Assembly: GCA_005893365.1 (NCBI GenBank)
Contig: VBPB01000052.1
Location: forward strand, 1-12,822
Direction: 5' to 3'
DNA length: 12,822 nt
From: Candidatus Eiseniibacteriota bacterium
GTDB lineage: Bacteria > Eisenbacteria > RBG-16-71-46
Part shown: positions 1 through 8,013 of the stretch, piece by piece
Position numbering within the stretch: the first letter of the stretch is position 1
How the letters are laid out: each line of letters opens with the position of its first letter
The notes under the pieces: model-generated
Seen by the model: the letters and a program-made list of their open reading frames with translations, nothing else
What the model was told of the DNA's origin: nothing
Databases searched by the model: none
Position numbers and translations under genes: made by a program

Positions 1-75
1 CACCGCGCGCTTCTCGCGCTGCAGATCGGCGAACGAGTAGGCGGAGGGCTCGGTCTTGACCAGGAATCGCGCCAT
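1..75 (-). CDS. EVE-domain protein, N-terminal fragment (cut by window edge)
   Basis: Twenty-five codons are visible, beginning MARFLVKTEPSAYSFADLQ. The opening [W/F]LVKTEPxxYSxxDL is the first strand and loop of the EVE domain, a PUA-like fold related to thymocyte nuclear protein 1. Family knowledge: EVE domains are about 140-150 aa, often stand alone in bacteria, and bind modified bases in DNA or RNA. The rest of the gene lies left of the window, so length and fusions cannot be judged. The ATG is the only sensible start because the signature begins directly after it. No SD site precedes it, and a promoter-like pair is placed so that transcription would begin at or near the A of the ATG. It lies 117 bp downstream of the nuclease-helicase gene on the same strand. 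Confidence 0.8.
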   Translation of the reverse strand, partial: MARFLVKTEPSAYSFADLQREKRAV

Positions 76-81
76 GCGGAA

Positions 82-110
82 AGGATAGGCGGCGTCCGCG
101 ACCGCGGCAA
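82..110 (-). promoter_or_regulatory. Candidate sigma70-type promoter for the EVE gene, possibly leaderless
   Basis: On the minus strand, TTGCCG (110-105) and TATCCT (87-82) are separated by exactly 17 bp. Each hexamer matches 4 of 6 consensus bases. The A of the EVE ATG (75) is the seventh base after the -10 box, where a transcript would normally begin, and no SD site lies between. This is inferred from sequence only. Confidence 0.4.
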
Positions 111-191
111 TAGCCGAACGAGGGAGACCCCCGCGACCCCCCGCGGCGATCCACCGACCCTGCACCCTAACGCGTTGGGGATCGGCGAGGT

Positions 192-3100
192 TCAGCCGCT
201 CGCGACCCCAAGCGCGGATGGAGCGTCCAGCCGTACCTCCCGCGCGAGCTCCAGGAACCGGCAGAATGCGTTCGCCAGCCTCATCTGCTTGGGGCTCTGG
301 CAGTCGGGCTCGAACAGCCGCGGACTGCCCACCACGATGCACACGCACTTGGCGCGGGAGGTCGCGACGTTGAAGCGGTTGGGGTCATAGAGGAAGTCCA
401 TCCCGCGCGGCGCGTCCTGGGGGGTCGACGTCGCGAGCGAGTAGATCACGACCGGTGCCTGCTGCCCCTGGAACTTGTCCACCGTGCCGACGCGCACCTC
501 CGCCGGCAGGCGCTGGTGGAGGTCCGAGACCTGGGCGTTGTAGGGCGCGATCACCAGGATGTCCCCGACTCCCAGGGGATGCTCTTGGCCCTCCCCGTCG
601 CGCCAGCGCAGGCCGCCCTCGGCCAGCGCGCCCACCAGCTGCGTGATGACGCCCACCTCCTCGCGGCTCGCGCTCTGATTCGCGTCGTGCTCGACCGGGA
701 CGAACCAAAGGCCCGCGCCGGCGAACGGCGTGTCGCCCAGCAGCGCCTGCCGCTCGAGTCCCGGCCGGGAGCGCAGCCGTCGCTCGTAGAAGAGTTCGGA
801 GGTGAACGCGCAGATGGCGGGTGCCAGCCGCCAGGTCTCGTCGAGGAACAGACCGCGCTCGGCGGCAATCGTCTGCGATCCGCCGAGGACGTGCTCGAGC
901 GCCGAGACCTCGGTGCCCTCGGGGTGCGTGCCCTGGATCGGCTGCTCGAGCTGCTGGGGATCCCCGAGCAGCACCAGGCTCTTCGCCCCCTGGGCGATCG
1001 CCAGCACGTTGGCGAGCGACATCTGCCCCGCCTCGTCCACGAACAGCACGTCCACCGCCTCGAACATCGCTTCGCGGGACCAGAGGTAGGCCGTCCCGCC
1101 CACCACGTGCGCCTGGCCGCCGCGCAGCGCCGCCGGGATCTCGGCGTTGTCGGTGGTCTCGGCGATGCCGGGGTCAGGGACCGCGCTCTTCTCGGTCACC
1201 TTGCGCAGGCAGGCGACCCGGACCCCCTCGCGGGCCGCGTACCTCACCACGTCCTGCATCAGGTTGGCGATCACCTTGTGGCTCTGGGCGCAGACGCCGA
1301 CCCGCTTCCCGGCGCGCACCAGGTCGCAGATCATGTGGGCGCCCGTGAAGGTCTTGCCCGCCCCGGGCGGTCCCTGGATCGCGAGCGCGGCGCGGTCCAG
1401 CAGCAGCGCGATGCGCCGCGCCGCGGCGACACCGCCCTCCCCGGGCGCCTCGAGCGCGCCGCCGGTCCCGCCGCCCAACCGTGGTCCGCGCCGCAGCAGC
1501 AGGTCGCGCGCGGCGCGCCACGGACCGGGCGCATCGAGCCCGTTCGCCGCGACCCAGCCGCCGAGCCGCATCAGCGACTCGAACTGCTCGGTCGAGGGGT
1601 AGCTGTCGTGGGCGAAGGCGCTCGCCGGTGCGAGGTCCGCGCACGCGCCCCGCTTCTTGATGTCCACGGTCAGGGCGGCCAGGTCGATGTCCACCACGTC
1701 CCCCAGCTCGCGGCCGTCCGGGAGCGGCAGGTGGAGCTTGTCGCCCTCCCGGATCTTGGTCTCCTGCGCCGGGAAGCGATACCGCTCGACCGGGGTGCGC
1801 CCCTTGCCCGGCAGCCGCGCCACGAACTCGAGGCCCGAGAGCGCCGGCATCTCGTCGAGCAACTCCTCGTCGGACCGCTCGCGCAGGCGGTAGTACTCCC
1901 ACCACGCCGACTTCTCCTCGCGCCGGTGCCAGTCGAGCACGTGCGCGAGCAGCCACTGCGCCTGCTCCGCTTCGGTCCGTGCTTCCTCGGGGATGCCGGC
2001 CAGCAACCGCGCCGCCAGCTCGTTCGCGCGCTGCTCACGCTCGCGGACCTTCTCGTTCGGCTCGTCGGGCTCGACCGGGGGCCGCGGGACCTCGGTCCCC
2101 TCGGCCTCGGCGCCCGCGCGCAGGGTCTCGAGCCAGTCGCGCAGCGCCAGCGCCGAGAGACAGTCGTCGCGGTTGTAGGCCTCGACGATCGCCGCGTGGG
2201 CGTCGCCCGGGGCGACCGTCTCCCCCAGCTCGAGGCCCCGCTGGATCACGCGCATGGCGGCACCGGCCTGGTCCAGCGGCTGGGCGCGCTCGAAGCCGTA
2301 GCACGGCTCGAGCTTCTTGATGGAGTACTCCTCGACGCTCGCGCGCAGGGCGTGTTTGACGATCGCGTGCAGGTCCACGAACCGCCCGCCGCGCAGCAGC
2401 CGGTCCACCTCCGCCTCCCGCGTGGCGTAGCGGCCCATCAGCCGCTTCACCGCACCCGGCTCGTACGCCCCGTAGTGATACACGTGCATGTTCCGGTCGG
2501 TGTCCCACCGCCGCATGATCGTGTCGATCAGCGTCTCGAAGCCCGCCCGCTCGGCTGTCCGGTCGAGCGCCCAGTGGCGGTGGTAGACCGGAGTCCCGAC
2601 CTCGAGCGCGAGCATCCCGGCGGGCGGGGCGTCGGTGATCGCCCAGCCGAAGAGGTACTCGAGGCCCCCCTCGTCGACGTAGGGATCCGCCTCGAGGTCC
2701 AGGAACAGGTCCCCGGGCGAGGGCTCGGGCAGCAGCGTGAGACCGTGGCCCGACACGATCGGCAACAGCTCGTGGAGGGTCTGCTGCTCGGTCCGGCCCT
2801 GGAGCTGGATGCGCGCCTGCTCGCGCACGCGGAGGTAGCCCTCCTTCGCCCCGCGCGCGGGCTTCCACGCGATCGGGACGGGTTCGACCGCGAGCCGCGC
2901 CAGGGTGGCGATGTCGTGCGCGCGGAGCTCCTGGCGCTGCGAGCGCGAGACGCCGGCCACGAGACAAAGATGGTCGTCGGCGCGGCGTTGCCGGTCGCAG
3001 CGTGGCCACCAGCGGCAGACGTCGCAGTGCGGCACCGGCTCGGGGTAGGTGGCCTCATCGTCCGCGCGCGCCGCCACCGCCGCCTCGAGCCGCCGGCGCA

Positions 3101-3674
3101 CCAGCCGGTAGTAGGCGAGGTAGTCGTCGACCCGGTAGGTCTCGAGCGGGAACCCCGGCCGCCGCGGCACCACGTACATGTGCTCGGGAGACCGGTCCTG
3201 CATCACGCGCAGGAGGTCGGAGTAGAGACAGAGCTGGAGCACCGCACCGGCCTTGGTCTCCTGCGCCAGCTTGGTGTCGAGCGCCTCGTACGACCAGGCG
3301 CCGAGACCGCTCGGCCGCTCGACCTTGAGCAGCACGTCGGCGCGGCCGAACCAACGATCGACCGTGAGCGTCGCCTGGGCGATGACCTCGGCGCCGGCGA
3401 CCATCGCCGCCAGCGTCCGCTGGAGCGCGCTCGCGCCATCGGCCTCGGGCTCGAGCCGCGTGATGGTCTTGCCCTGCTGCTCGAGATAGGCCAGGTACGC
3501 ACGCTCGTGCTCCAGGCCGCGCTGTGCCAGCACCTCCGCCTCGGGCCGGTACCAGTCTGGCGGTTTCCACCGGCCCTCGGCGAGGCCCCGGTCGAGCGCG
3601 GTGAGATGCCGGCAGGCGAGGTGGTTCGCCAGGTCGGTGGCGGCGAGTCGGAAGCTGTCGCGTTCGAGCTTCAC
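192..3674 (-). CDS. TM0106-family RecB-like Fe-S nuclease / DEDD exonuclease / SF1 helicase fusion
   Basis: A 1160-aa protein with three enzymatic modules. Residues 1-230 are a RecB/Cas4-type nuclease: D113, E130-x2-D133-x-K135, Q147 and Y151, with C21 and C217-x2-C220-x5-C226 matching the four-cysteine Fe-S signature of AddB and Cas4. Residues 320-515 are an RNase H-like DEDD fold: D326, E328, D434 and D503/D504 (NRDDC). Residues 575-1130 are an Upf1/Dna2-type SF1 helicase: a barrel-like insert near 610-680, Walker A GPPGAGKT (768-775), FVDEAG (D880, E881), GDPQQL (904-909), GTVDKFQGQQ (1063-1072) and the arginine-finger region NVATSRAK around R1107. All key residues are present. The start is GTG, with GAGAGG about ten bases upstream. 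The likely role is processing and unwinding DNA (or RNA) ends; the substrate is unknown. It lies 209 bp downstream of the ligD unit on the same strand. Confidence 0.9.
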   Translation of the reverse strand: MKLERDSFRLAATDLANHLACRHLTALDRGLAEGRWKPPDWYRPEAEVLAQRGLEHERAYLAYLEQQGKTITRLEPEADGASALQRTLAAMVAGAEVIAQATLTVDRWFGRADVLLKVERPSGLGAWSYEALDTKLAQETKAGAVLQLCLYSDLLRVMQDRSPEHMYVVPRRPGFPLETYRVDDYLAYYRLVRRRLEAAVAARADDEATYPEPVPHCDVCRWWPRCDRQRRADDHLCLVAGVSRSQRQELRAHDIATLARLAVEPVPIAWKPARGAKEGYLRVREQARIQLQGRTEQQTLHELLPIVSGHGLTLLPEPSPGDLFLDLEADPYVDEGGLEYLFGWAITDAPPAGMLALEVGTPVYHRHWALDRTAERAGFETLIDTIMRRWDTDRNMHVYHYGAYEPGAVKRLMGRYATREAEVDRLLRGGRFVDLHAIVKHALRASVEEYSIKKLEPCYGFERAQPLDQAGAAMRVIQRGLELGETVAPGDAHAAIVEAYNRDDCLSALALRDWLETLRAGAEAEGTEVPRPPVEPDEPNEKVREREQRANELAARLLAGIPEEARTEAEQAQWLLAHVLDWHRREEKSAWWEYYRLRERSDEELLDEMPALSGLEFVARLPGKGRTPVERYRFPAQETKIREGDKLHLPLPDGRELGDVVDIDLAALTVDIKKRGACADLAPASAFAHDSYPSTEQFESLMRLGGWVAANGLDAPGPWRAARDLLLRRGPRLGGGTGGALEAPGEGGVAAARRIALLLDRAALAIQGPPGAGKTFTGAHMICDLVRAGKRVGVCAQSHKVIANLMQDVVRYAAREGVRVACLRKVTEKSAVPDPGIAETTDNAEIPAALRGGQAHVVGGTAYLWSREAMFEAVDVLFVDEAGQMSLANVLAIAQGAKSLVLLGDPQQLEQPIQGTHPEGTEVSALEHVLGGSQTIAAERGLFLDETWRLAPAICAFTSELFYERRLRSRPGLERQALLGDTPFAGAGLWFVPVEHDANQSASREEVGVITQLVGALAEGGLRWRDGEGQEHPLGVGDILVIAPYNAQVSDLHQRLPAEVRVGTVDKFQGQQAPVVIYSLATSTPQDAPRGMDFLYDPNRFNVATSRAKCVCIVVGSPRLFEPDCQSPKQMRLANAFCRFLELAREVRLDAPSALGVASG

Positions 3675-3883
3675 GGTCTACGCCTCTCTACGCGCGAAGC
3701 CGTGCCGCGAAGCGGCCGGCGAGGCCGGCCCACTCCACGCAGGAAACAGTTCTTTCGTGCTGGCACCGCGATTCCCAAGCCGTCCGGGGTCTCCGACACC
3801 GTAGCAAGGGGTCTTGGCAAAGCGGCTCTCGACACGTTCTCTTCCTCTTGTCCGGCTTGGAGTGGTAGTCCCACAACTGATCC
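3675..3883. other. 209-bp spacer with overlapping GC-rich hairpins and shifted base composition
   Basis: No convincing gene lies between the DUF72 stop and the nuclease-helicase start. The right part (about 3760-3880) is visibly less GC-rich than the flanking genes. The left part holds two overlapping perfect inverted repeats: GCCGC-GAA-GCGGC (3704-3716) and GGCCGGC-GAG-GCCGGCC (3714-3730). They share bases 3714-3716 and so cannot both form. CGCGAAGC occurs twice, near 3693 and 3706. There is no T-run after either hairpin, so an intrinsic terminator is not supported. All three minus frames stay open for about 60 codons, including a Cys/Arg-rich one (3688-3876, TTG start), but none resembles a known protein. 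It may be a dispersed repeat or the relic of one. Confidence 0.4.
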
Positions 3884-4585
3884 CTATCCTGCGAGGATCT
3901 CCATCAGCCGCGCCCCCAGCTTGGGCCCACGGCCTTCCTCTTCGTGCTTCATGAACACGAACGCATCGCCCCAGGGTTGCCCCAGGATGCGCTTGGCCCA
4001 GGCCTGGAGGTCGGCGTCGCTGAAATCCTCGCGCCGTAATCTCAGGTATCCCCAGTCGGTGGTGGCGACCAGCGGGGCCACCGGTTCCTCGCCGGTGTCG
4101 GCCACGCACAGCGCCGCGCCGTGGTTCCTCAGGATCTGGAAGGTCTCGTCGTCGAACCAGGACGCGTGCCGGAACTCGACCGCCACGCGGCGCCGCGCCG
4201 GCATGGCGTCGAAGAAGCTCTGGAGCCTTGGCGCGTCCTTCTTGAAGTTGGGCGGCAGCTGGAACAGCAGCGGCCCGAGCCGCTCGCCCAGGGTCGAGGC
4301 GACCCGGAACAGATAGGTCAGCTCCTCGCCCACCTCCTTGAGCCGCTTGATGTGGGTGATGCGCTGCGACGCCTTGAGGACGAACAGGAAGCTCTCGGGC
4401 ACCTCGGCGGCCCAGCCGTCGAGCAGGGCCTCCTTGGGCATGCGATAGAAGGTGTTGTTGATCTCGACCGTGGGGAAGCGCTCGGCGTAGTAGCGCAGCA
4501 TGTCCTTGGCCGCCATCTTCTCGGGGTAGAAGTTCCCCTTCCACTCGGGATACGAGTAGCCGCTGGTCCCGACCCGCACGATCAC
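3884..4585 (-). CDS. DUF72 (YecE-like) family protein
   Basis: A 233-aa protein with DUF72 signatures throughout: GTSGYSYPEWKGNFYP (6-21), VEINNTFYRMP (40-50), FVLKASQRITH (68-78), QLPPNF (109-114) and VEFRHASWF (136-144). DUF72 proteins are TIM barrels of no established function; the conserved E137 and H140 cluster suggests a catalytic or ligand-binding site. The terminal motif FVFMKHEEEGRG (199-210) departs from the usual YxYFNNHxxGxA. The chosen start is GTG at 4585. It sits six bases after GGGAGGG and overlaps the upstream TGA as GTGA, whereas the ATG at 4603 has that SD inside its own coding sequence. It is the third gene of the coupled ligD-hydrolase-DUF72 unit, so a link to DNA or nucleotide metabolism is possible but only inferred from position. 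Confidence 0.9.
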   Translation of the reverse strand: MIVRVGTSGYSYPEWKGNFYPEKMAAKDMLRYYAERFPTVEINNTFYRMPKEALLDGWAAEVPESFLFVLKASQRITHIKRLKEVGEELTYLFRVASTLGERLGPLLFQLPPNFKKDAPRLQSFFDAMPARRRVAVEFRHASWFDDETFQILRNHGAALCVADTGEEPVAPLVATTDWGYLRLRREDFSDADLQAWAKRILGQPWGDAFVFMKHEEEGRGPKLGARLMEILAG

Positions 4586-5277
4586 GACAGACCCTCCCGC
4601 CACGCGCTCACCGCGGCCGCCAGCTGATCCAGCGCCTGGTCGTCGGTCCGCCCGCTGCGCTTGAGCACGTGGAACGAATGGTCCGCGTGCTCGATCACCT
4701 CGAGCGTCGCGCGACGCCCCACGCGTTCGAGCACCGGCCGCAGCAGCCCGAGGTCGGCCAGAGTATCGCGGGTGCCCTGGAGGAACAGCATCGGAAGTTG
4801 GACCTGGTCGAGATGGTCGGCCCGCGAGGTGCCGGGCCGCCCGGTCGGATGGAGCGGGAAGCCGAGGAACACGAGCCCGGCGACACCCTCGAGCGGTGCG
4901 GCCGCCGCGGCGCGCGAGGTCATGCGCCCGCCGAACGACTTGCCCCCGGCGATCAGCGGCAGGCCGCCCGCCGCCGCGCGGCCCGCGGCCACCGCGGCGC
5001 GCACGGTCGCCACCGCCACCGGCTCGGGATCGGGGCGGCGCCCGCCCTGCTCCATGTACGGGAACTGGTAGCGCAGCGTGCCGACGCCGCGCGCGGCGAG
5101 CCGCTGGGCGATCGCCTCCATGAACGGGTGCCGCATCCCGGCGCCGGCCCCATGGGCGAGCACGTAGAGCGCCGTGGGCTTGGCGGGCATCACCAGCAGC
5201 GCCGACACCTCGCCGGCGCCGGGGACGGTGATGCGGCGCGCCTCGGCGCGCGTGGCCTGGCTCGTCGCCCCGCTCAT
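4582..5277 (-). CDS. Alpha/beta hydrolase, Tex30/KANL3-like family
   Basis: A 231-aa alpha/beta hydrolase. Visible elements are LYVLAHGAGAG (37-47, oxyanion-side loop), nucleophile elbow GGKSFGG (111-117, Ser114), LPMLFLQGTRD with Asp171 as the likely acid, and HADHSFHV with His200 as the base. GGKSxGGR and HGAGAGxxHPFM are typical of the Tex30/KANL3 branch, often annotated as dienelactone-hydrolase-like; the natural substrate is not known. No signal peptide is seen, so it should be cytoplasmic. The frame is open back to 5460, but the start is placed at ATG 5277: the upstream residues are an arginine/glycine-rich shadow of ligD, a strong SD (AAGGAGGAG) precedes this ATG, and it overlaps the ligD stop as ATGA. 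Its role in a ligD unit is unexplained. Confidence 0.88.
   Translation of the reverse strand: MSGATSQATRAEARRITVPGAGEVSALLVMPAKPTALYVLAHGAGAGMRHPFMEAIAQRLAARGVGTLRYQFPYMEQGGRRPDPEPVAVATVRAAVAAGRAAAGGLPLIAGGKSFGGRMTSRAAAAAPLEGVAGLVFLGFPLHPTGRPGTSRADHLDQVQLPMLFLQGTRDTLADLGLLRPVLERVGRRATLEVIEHADHSFHVLKRSGRTDDQALDQLAAAVSAWREGLS
4592..4598 (-). promoter_or_regulatory. Ribosome binding site that fixes the DUF72 start at GTG 4585
   Basis: GGGAGGG on the minus strand lies six bases before the GTG, inside the last codons of the hydrolase gene. The GTG overlaps the hydrolase TGA in the four-base string GTGA (4585-4582), the usual layout for translational coupling. Confidence 0.75.
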
Positions 5278-7967
5278 CCCTCCTCCTTGCCGCGCTTCAT
5301 CATGTCCTCGATCGCCGCGACCGCCACACCCATGTCGATCCCCTGGCCCAACACGCCCAGGAGCGGGTCCTCCATCGTCTCGAAGCGCTTGGGCAAGGTC
5401 TTGAGCGTGAAGCGCGCCGGATCGAGCTTGGCGCCCACCTCGCTCCAGCGCAGCGGGCACGAGGCGGGGGCGCCCGGCAGCGGCCGCAGCGAGTAGGGCG
5501 CCACGATGGTGTTGCCGTGCCCGTTCTGACCCCAGTCAATGTAGACCTTGCCGCCGCGCGCGTGAATGGGGCGCGCGAGCGTCGAGATCTCGGCGGTGGC
5601 CTGATGGCCCAGGGTCGCGAGCAGCCGCGCGAAGGTGCGGCACTCCTCGTGCGTGTAGCGCCGCCCGAGCGGGATCAGGATGTGGAGCCCCGATGCGCCC
5701 GAGGTCTTGGGATGGCTCGGCAGCTCCAGCGTGTCGAGCAGCCGGTGGAGCGCCCGCGCCACCTCGACCACGTGCGCGAACGGCGCCCCCTTGGGATCCA
5801 GGTCCAGCACCAGCCAGTCGGGCTTCTCCAGCGAGCCCGAACGGGCGCTCCACATGTGGATCGGGATGGTGCCGAGGTTGGCCACGTAGCGCAGCGACTC
5901 GGCGTCGTCGAGCACGAAGAAGCGGATGTCGCGGTCCGAGTCCTTGGAGTAGACCGATTCGGTGCGCACCCAGTCGGGGACGAACACCGGGGCGTCCTTC
6001 TGGAAGAACGACTTGCCCCGGATGCCGTCCGGATAGCGGGTGAGCACCACCGGCCGCTCGCGCAGGTATGGCAGCATGAGCGGGGCGATCGCGTCGTAGT
6101 AGGCGATCAGGTCGCCCTTGGTGTAACCGTCGTCGGGCCAGAATACCTTGCGCAGGTTGGAGAGCCGCACCACGCGCGGCTCGCCGTCGGCGGCACGAGT
6201 CTCGCGCGGCGCCTCGGCCTCGGCCTCGGCCGGCGCGTCGGCCTCGGACGCCTCGAGGTCGGGATCGCTCCCGTCCTCGCGCCGGACCTCCATCGCCGGC
6301 TTGTCGGTGCGCATGCCGAGGAAGATCGGGTGCCTGAGCCCGCCCTCGGTGGTCCACTCGGTGAAGCGCACCTCGCAGACGAGTCGGGGCTCGACCCAGT
6401 GGTCCTCACGGCCCTTGGGCCCGGTGTCGCCGAACGGCGACGCGTCGCGCCGGAGCGACTGGAGCTGCTCCCAGAGCCGGTCCTGCATGGCCCCGTCGAA
6501 ACCGCTGCCGACCCGGGTGACGTGGCGAAGCCGGTCGCCTTCGTAGACACCCACGTGGAGCGCCCCGAAGTGCCGCCCGCTGCCCTTGGGGTCGGTGTAG
6601 CCGCCGATCACGAACTCCTGCCGGCGCTGGCACTTGATCTTGACCCAGTCGCTCGAGCGCTTGCCCACGTAGGGGCTCGCGGCGCGCTTGGCGATGATGC
6701 CTTCGAGCCCCATCTCCGAGGCCGCCTCGAAGAACGCCTCGCCGTGCTCCGCCACGTGATCCCCGGCCTGGACCACGCCCGAAGGCGGCAGGACGCGGGC
6801 CAGCATCTCCTTGCGCTCGAGCAGCGGCAGCCGGCGCAGGTCGTGGCCTTCCAACATGAGGCAGTCGAAGAACACCGCCCGCACCGGCACGCGGGCCATC
6901 GCCGCCGCGACGTCGCGCGGGCGCGAGAGCAGCATGCGCTTCTGCAGGCGCGCGAAGCTCGGCCGGCCCGACGCGTCGTGGGCCACGATCTCGCCGTCCA
7001 GCACGCAGCGCTCGACCTGGAGGCCCGCGAGGGCCCGGGCGATCTCGGGGTAGCGCGCGGTGATGTCCTCGCCGCTGCGGCCCAGCATGCGCACCGCTTC
7101 GCCGCGCCGCTCGGCGACGACGCGCACGCCGTCGAACTTGATCTCGAACACCCAGCCCGCGCGCGAGAACGGCTCGGCCGCCGGCGTGGCGAGCATGTGC
7201 TTGACCTCGGCCGCCGCCAGGTCGCCGCGCGGTGCGGCGAGCTCGGCGAGCCGTGCCCGCACCGCGGCCAGCCAGCCCGGGGCGTCGCGCATCTCCTCGA
7301 CCGTGAGCCCCGAGATCACCGAGCGCGGCAGGCGCGCGATGACGTCCGAGTCGGAGGCGGCACCGTCCACCTTCTTGAGCAGCAGCCACTCCTTCTCGCT
7401 CCGGCTCATGCGCACCAGCGTCCAGCGCCCGCCCAGCTTGTGGCCGAACAGCTCCAGCTCGAGCTTGCCGCGCTCGTACTGCTCGCGGATGTCCTCGGGC
7501 TTGAACGAGCGATAGGGGCCACGATCCCACACGATCACGGACCCGGCACCGTAGTTGCCGGCCGGGATCACGCCTTCGAAGTTCGCGTACTCGAGCGGAT
7601 GGTCCTCGACGTGCACCGCGAGCCGCTTCTCCTCCGCCCGCACCGACGGCCCCTTCGGCACCGCCCAGCTCTTGAGCACGCCATCCAGCTCCAGCCGCAG
7701 GTCGAAATGCAGATTCCGCGCCGCATGCTCCTGCACCACGAACCGATCCCCAGAAGGCGGCGGCAAGCGGGTCGCGGTGGGACCGGTCGAGGGCGCCGAG
7801 CCACCGAACGGCTCCAACGTCCGCTCCGGGTCCCGCTTCCGCCGATAGGTTTCCAGGGAGCCCGAGCCCCCGCGCCGCGGGGCGGGCGATGGCCGGGGCT
7901 CCGACTCTGAGCGAGCCGGCTTCGGAGCGGGCGATGAACGGGGCTTGGGTTTCTTGCGAGCGGGCAT
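5274..7967 (-). CDS. ligD: Multifunctional DNA ligase D (PE-LIG-POL)
   Basis: An 897-aa NHEJ ligase with all three modules in the Pseudomonas-type order. The 3'-phosphoesterase (about 70-200) has H81, H87-x-D89-x-R91 and H123/Y127, at the spacing of known PE active sites. The ATP-dependent ligase (about 255-545) has the AMP-accepting Lys277 in EIKFDG, LDGEIV (323-328), FFDCLML (366-372), EGIIAKR (422-428) and WVKIK (441-445). The primase-like polymerase (about 596-885) has metal ligands D722 and D724 in LDLDP, KTSGASGLH (754-762) and D811. Residues 1-35 are a basic, Pro/Ser-rich tail, and 573-596 are an acidic Glu/Ala linker between LIG and POL. It heals, fills and seals broken DNA ends with Ku. 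No SD site precedes the ATG, but no better in-frame start is visible. First gene of the three-gene coupled unit. Confidence 0.97.
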   Translation of the reverse strand: MPARKKPKPRSSPAPKPARSESEPRPSPAPRRGGSGSLETYRRKRDPERTLEPFGGSAPSTGPTATRLPPPSGDRFVVQEHAARNLHFDLRLELDGVLKSWAVPKGPSVRAEEKRLAVHVEDHPLEYANFEGVIPAGNYGAGSVIVWDRGPYRSFKPEDIREQYERGKLELELFGHKLGGRWTLVRMSRSEKEWLLLKKVDGAASDSDVIARLPRSVISGLTVEEMRDAPGWLAAVRARLAELAAPRGDLAAAEVKHMLATPAAEPFSRAGWVFEIKFDGVRVVAERRGEAVRMLGRSGEDITARYPEIARALAGLQVERCVLDGEIVAHDASGRPSFARLQKRMLLSRPRDVAAAMARVPVRAVFFDCLMLEGHDLRRLPLLERKEMLARVLPPSGVVQAGDHVAEHGEAFFEAASEMGLEGIIAKRAASPYVGKRSSDWVKIKCQRRQEFVIGGYTDPKGSGRHFGALHVGVYEGDRLRHVTRVGSGFDGAMQDRLWEQLQSLRRDASPFGDTGPKGREDHWVEPRLVCEVRFTEWTTEGGLRHPIFLGMRTDKPAMEVRREDGSDPDLEASEADAPAEAEAEAPRETRAADGEPRVVRLSNLRKVFWPDDGYTKGDLIAYYDAIAPLMLPYLRERPVVLTRYPDGIRGKSFFQKDAPVFVPDWVRTESVYSKDSDRDIRFFVLDDAESLRYVANLGTIPIHMWSARSGSLEKPDWLVLDLDPKGAPFAHVVEVARALHRLLDTLELPSHPKTSGASGLHILIPLGRRYTHEECRTFARLLATLGHQATAEISTLARPIHARGGKVYIDWGQNGHGNTIVAPYSLRPLPGAPASCPLRWSEVGAKLDPARFTLKTLPKRFETMEDPLLGVLGQGIDMGVAVAAIEDMMKRGKEEG
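5278..5288 (-). promoter_or_regulatory. Ribosome binding site that fixes the hydrolase start at ATG 5277
   Basis: AAGGAGGAGGG on the minus strand ends directly before the ATG and is built from the final Lys-Glu-Glu-Gly codons of ligD. AGGAGG at 5287-5282 has a four-base spacer. The ATG overlaps the ligD TGA as ATGA (5277-5274). Confidence 0.8.
6211..6231. repeat. Short hexamer repeat (GCCTCG, about 3.5 copies) in the ligD linker
   Basis: Three perfect copies of GCCTCG plus a partial fourth run from 6211 to 6231. On the coding strand they encode the Glu-Ala alternation of the LIG-POL linker. The repeat is in frame and length changes in steps of six would only lengthen or shorten the linker by two residues. 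Confidence 0.7.
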
Positions 7968-8013
7968 CAGCGCGGGTCGATGGATCCCCAGGCGAGGGAC
8001 GATCGGAACGGGG

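Noticed and set aside
165..180. Inverted repeat CCCTAACGCGTTGGGG just past the nuclease-helicase stop, considered as a terminator.
   Set aside because: On the relevant minus strand the stem has a C-A mismatch and there is no T-run.
3688..3876. A 62-codon Cys/Arg-rich minus-strand frame in the spacer, starting at TTG.
   Set aside because: Weak start and SD, and all three frames in this stretch are open, so openness alone means little. Kept only as part of the spacer finding.
516..4316. A 1266-codon open frame on the plus strand opposite the nuclease-helicase and DUF72 genes.
   Set aside because: It is antisense to genes with complete, recognisable motifs and has Arg/Leu/Pro/Ala-rich low-complexity composition, as expected from GC-rich codon use on the other strand.
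5517..7910. A 797-codon plus-strand frame opposite ligD.
   Set aside because: Antisense shadow of ligD; no domain features and biased Arg/His/Leu composition.
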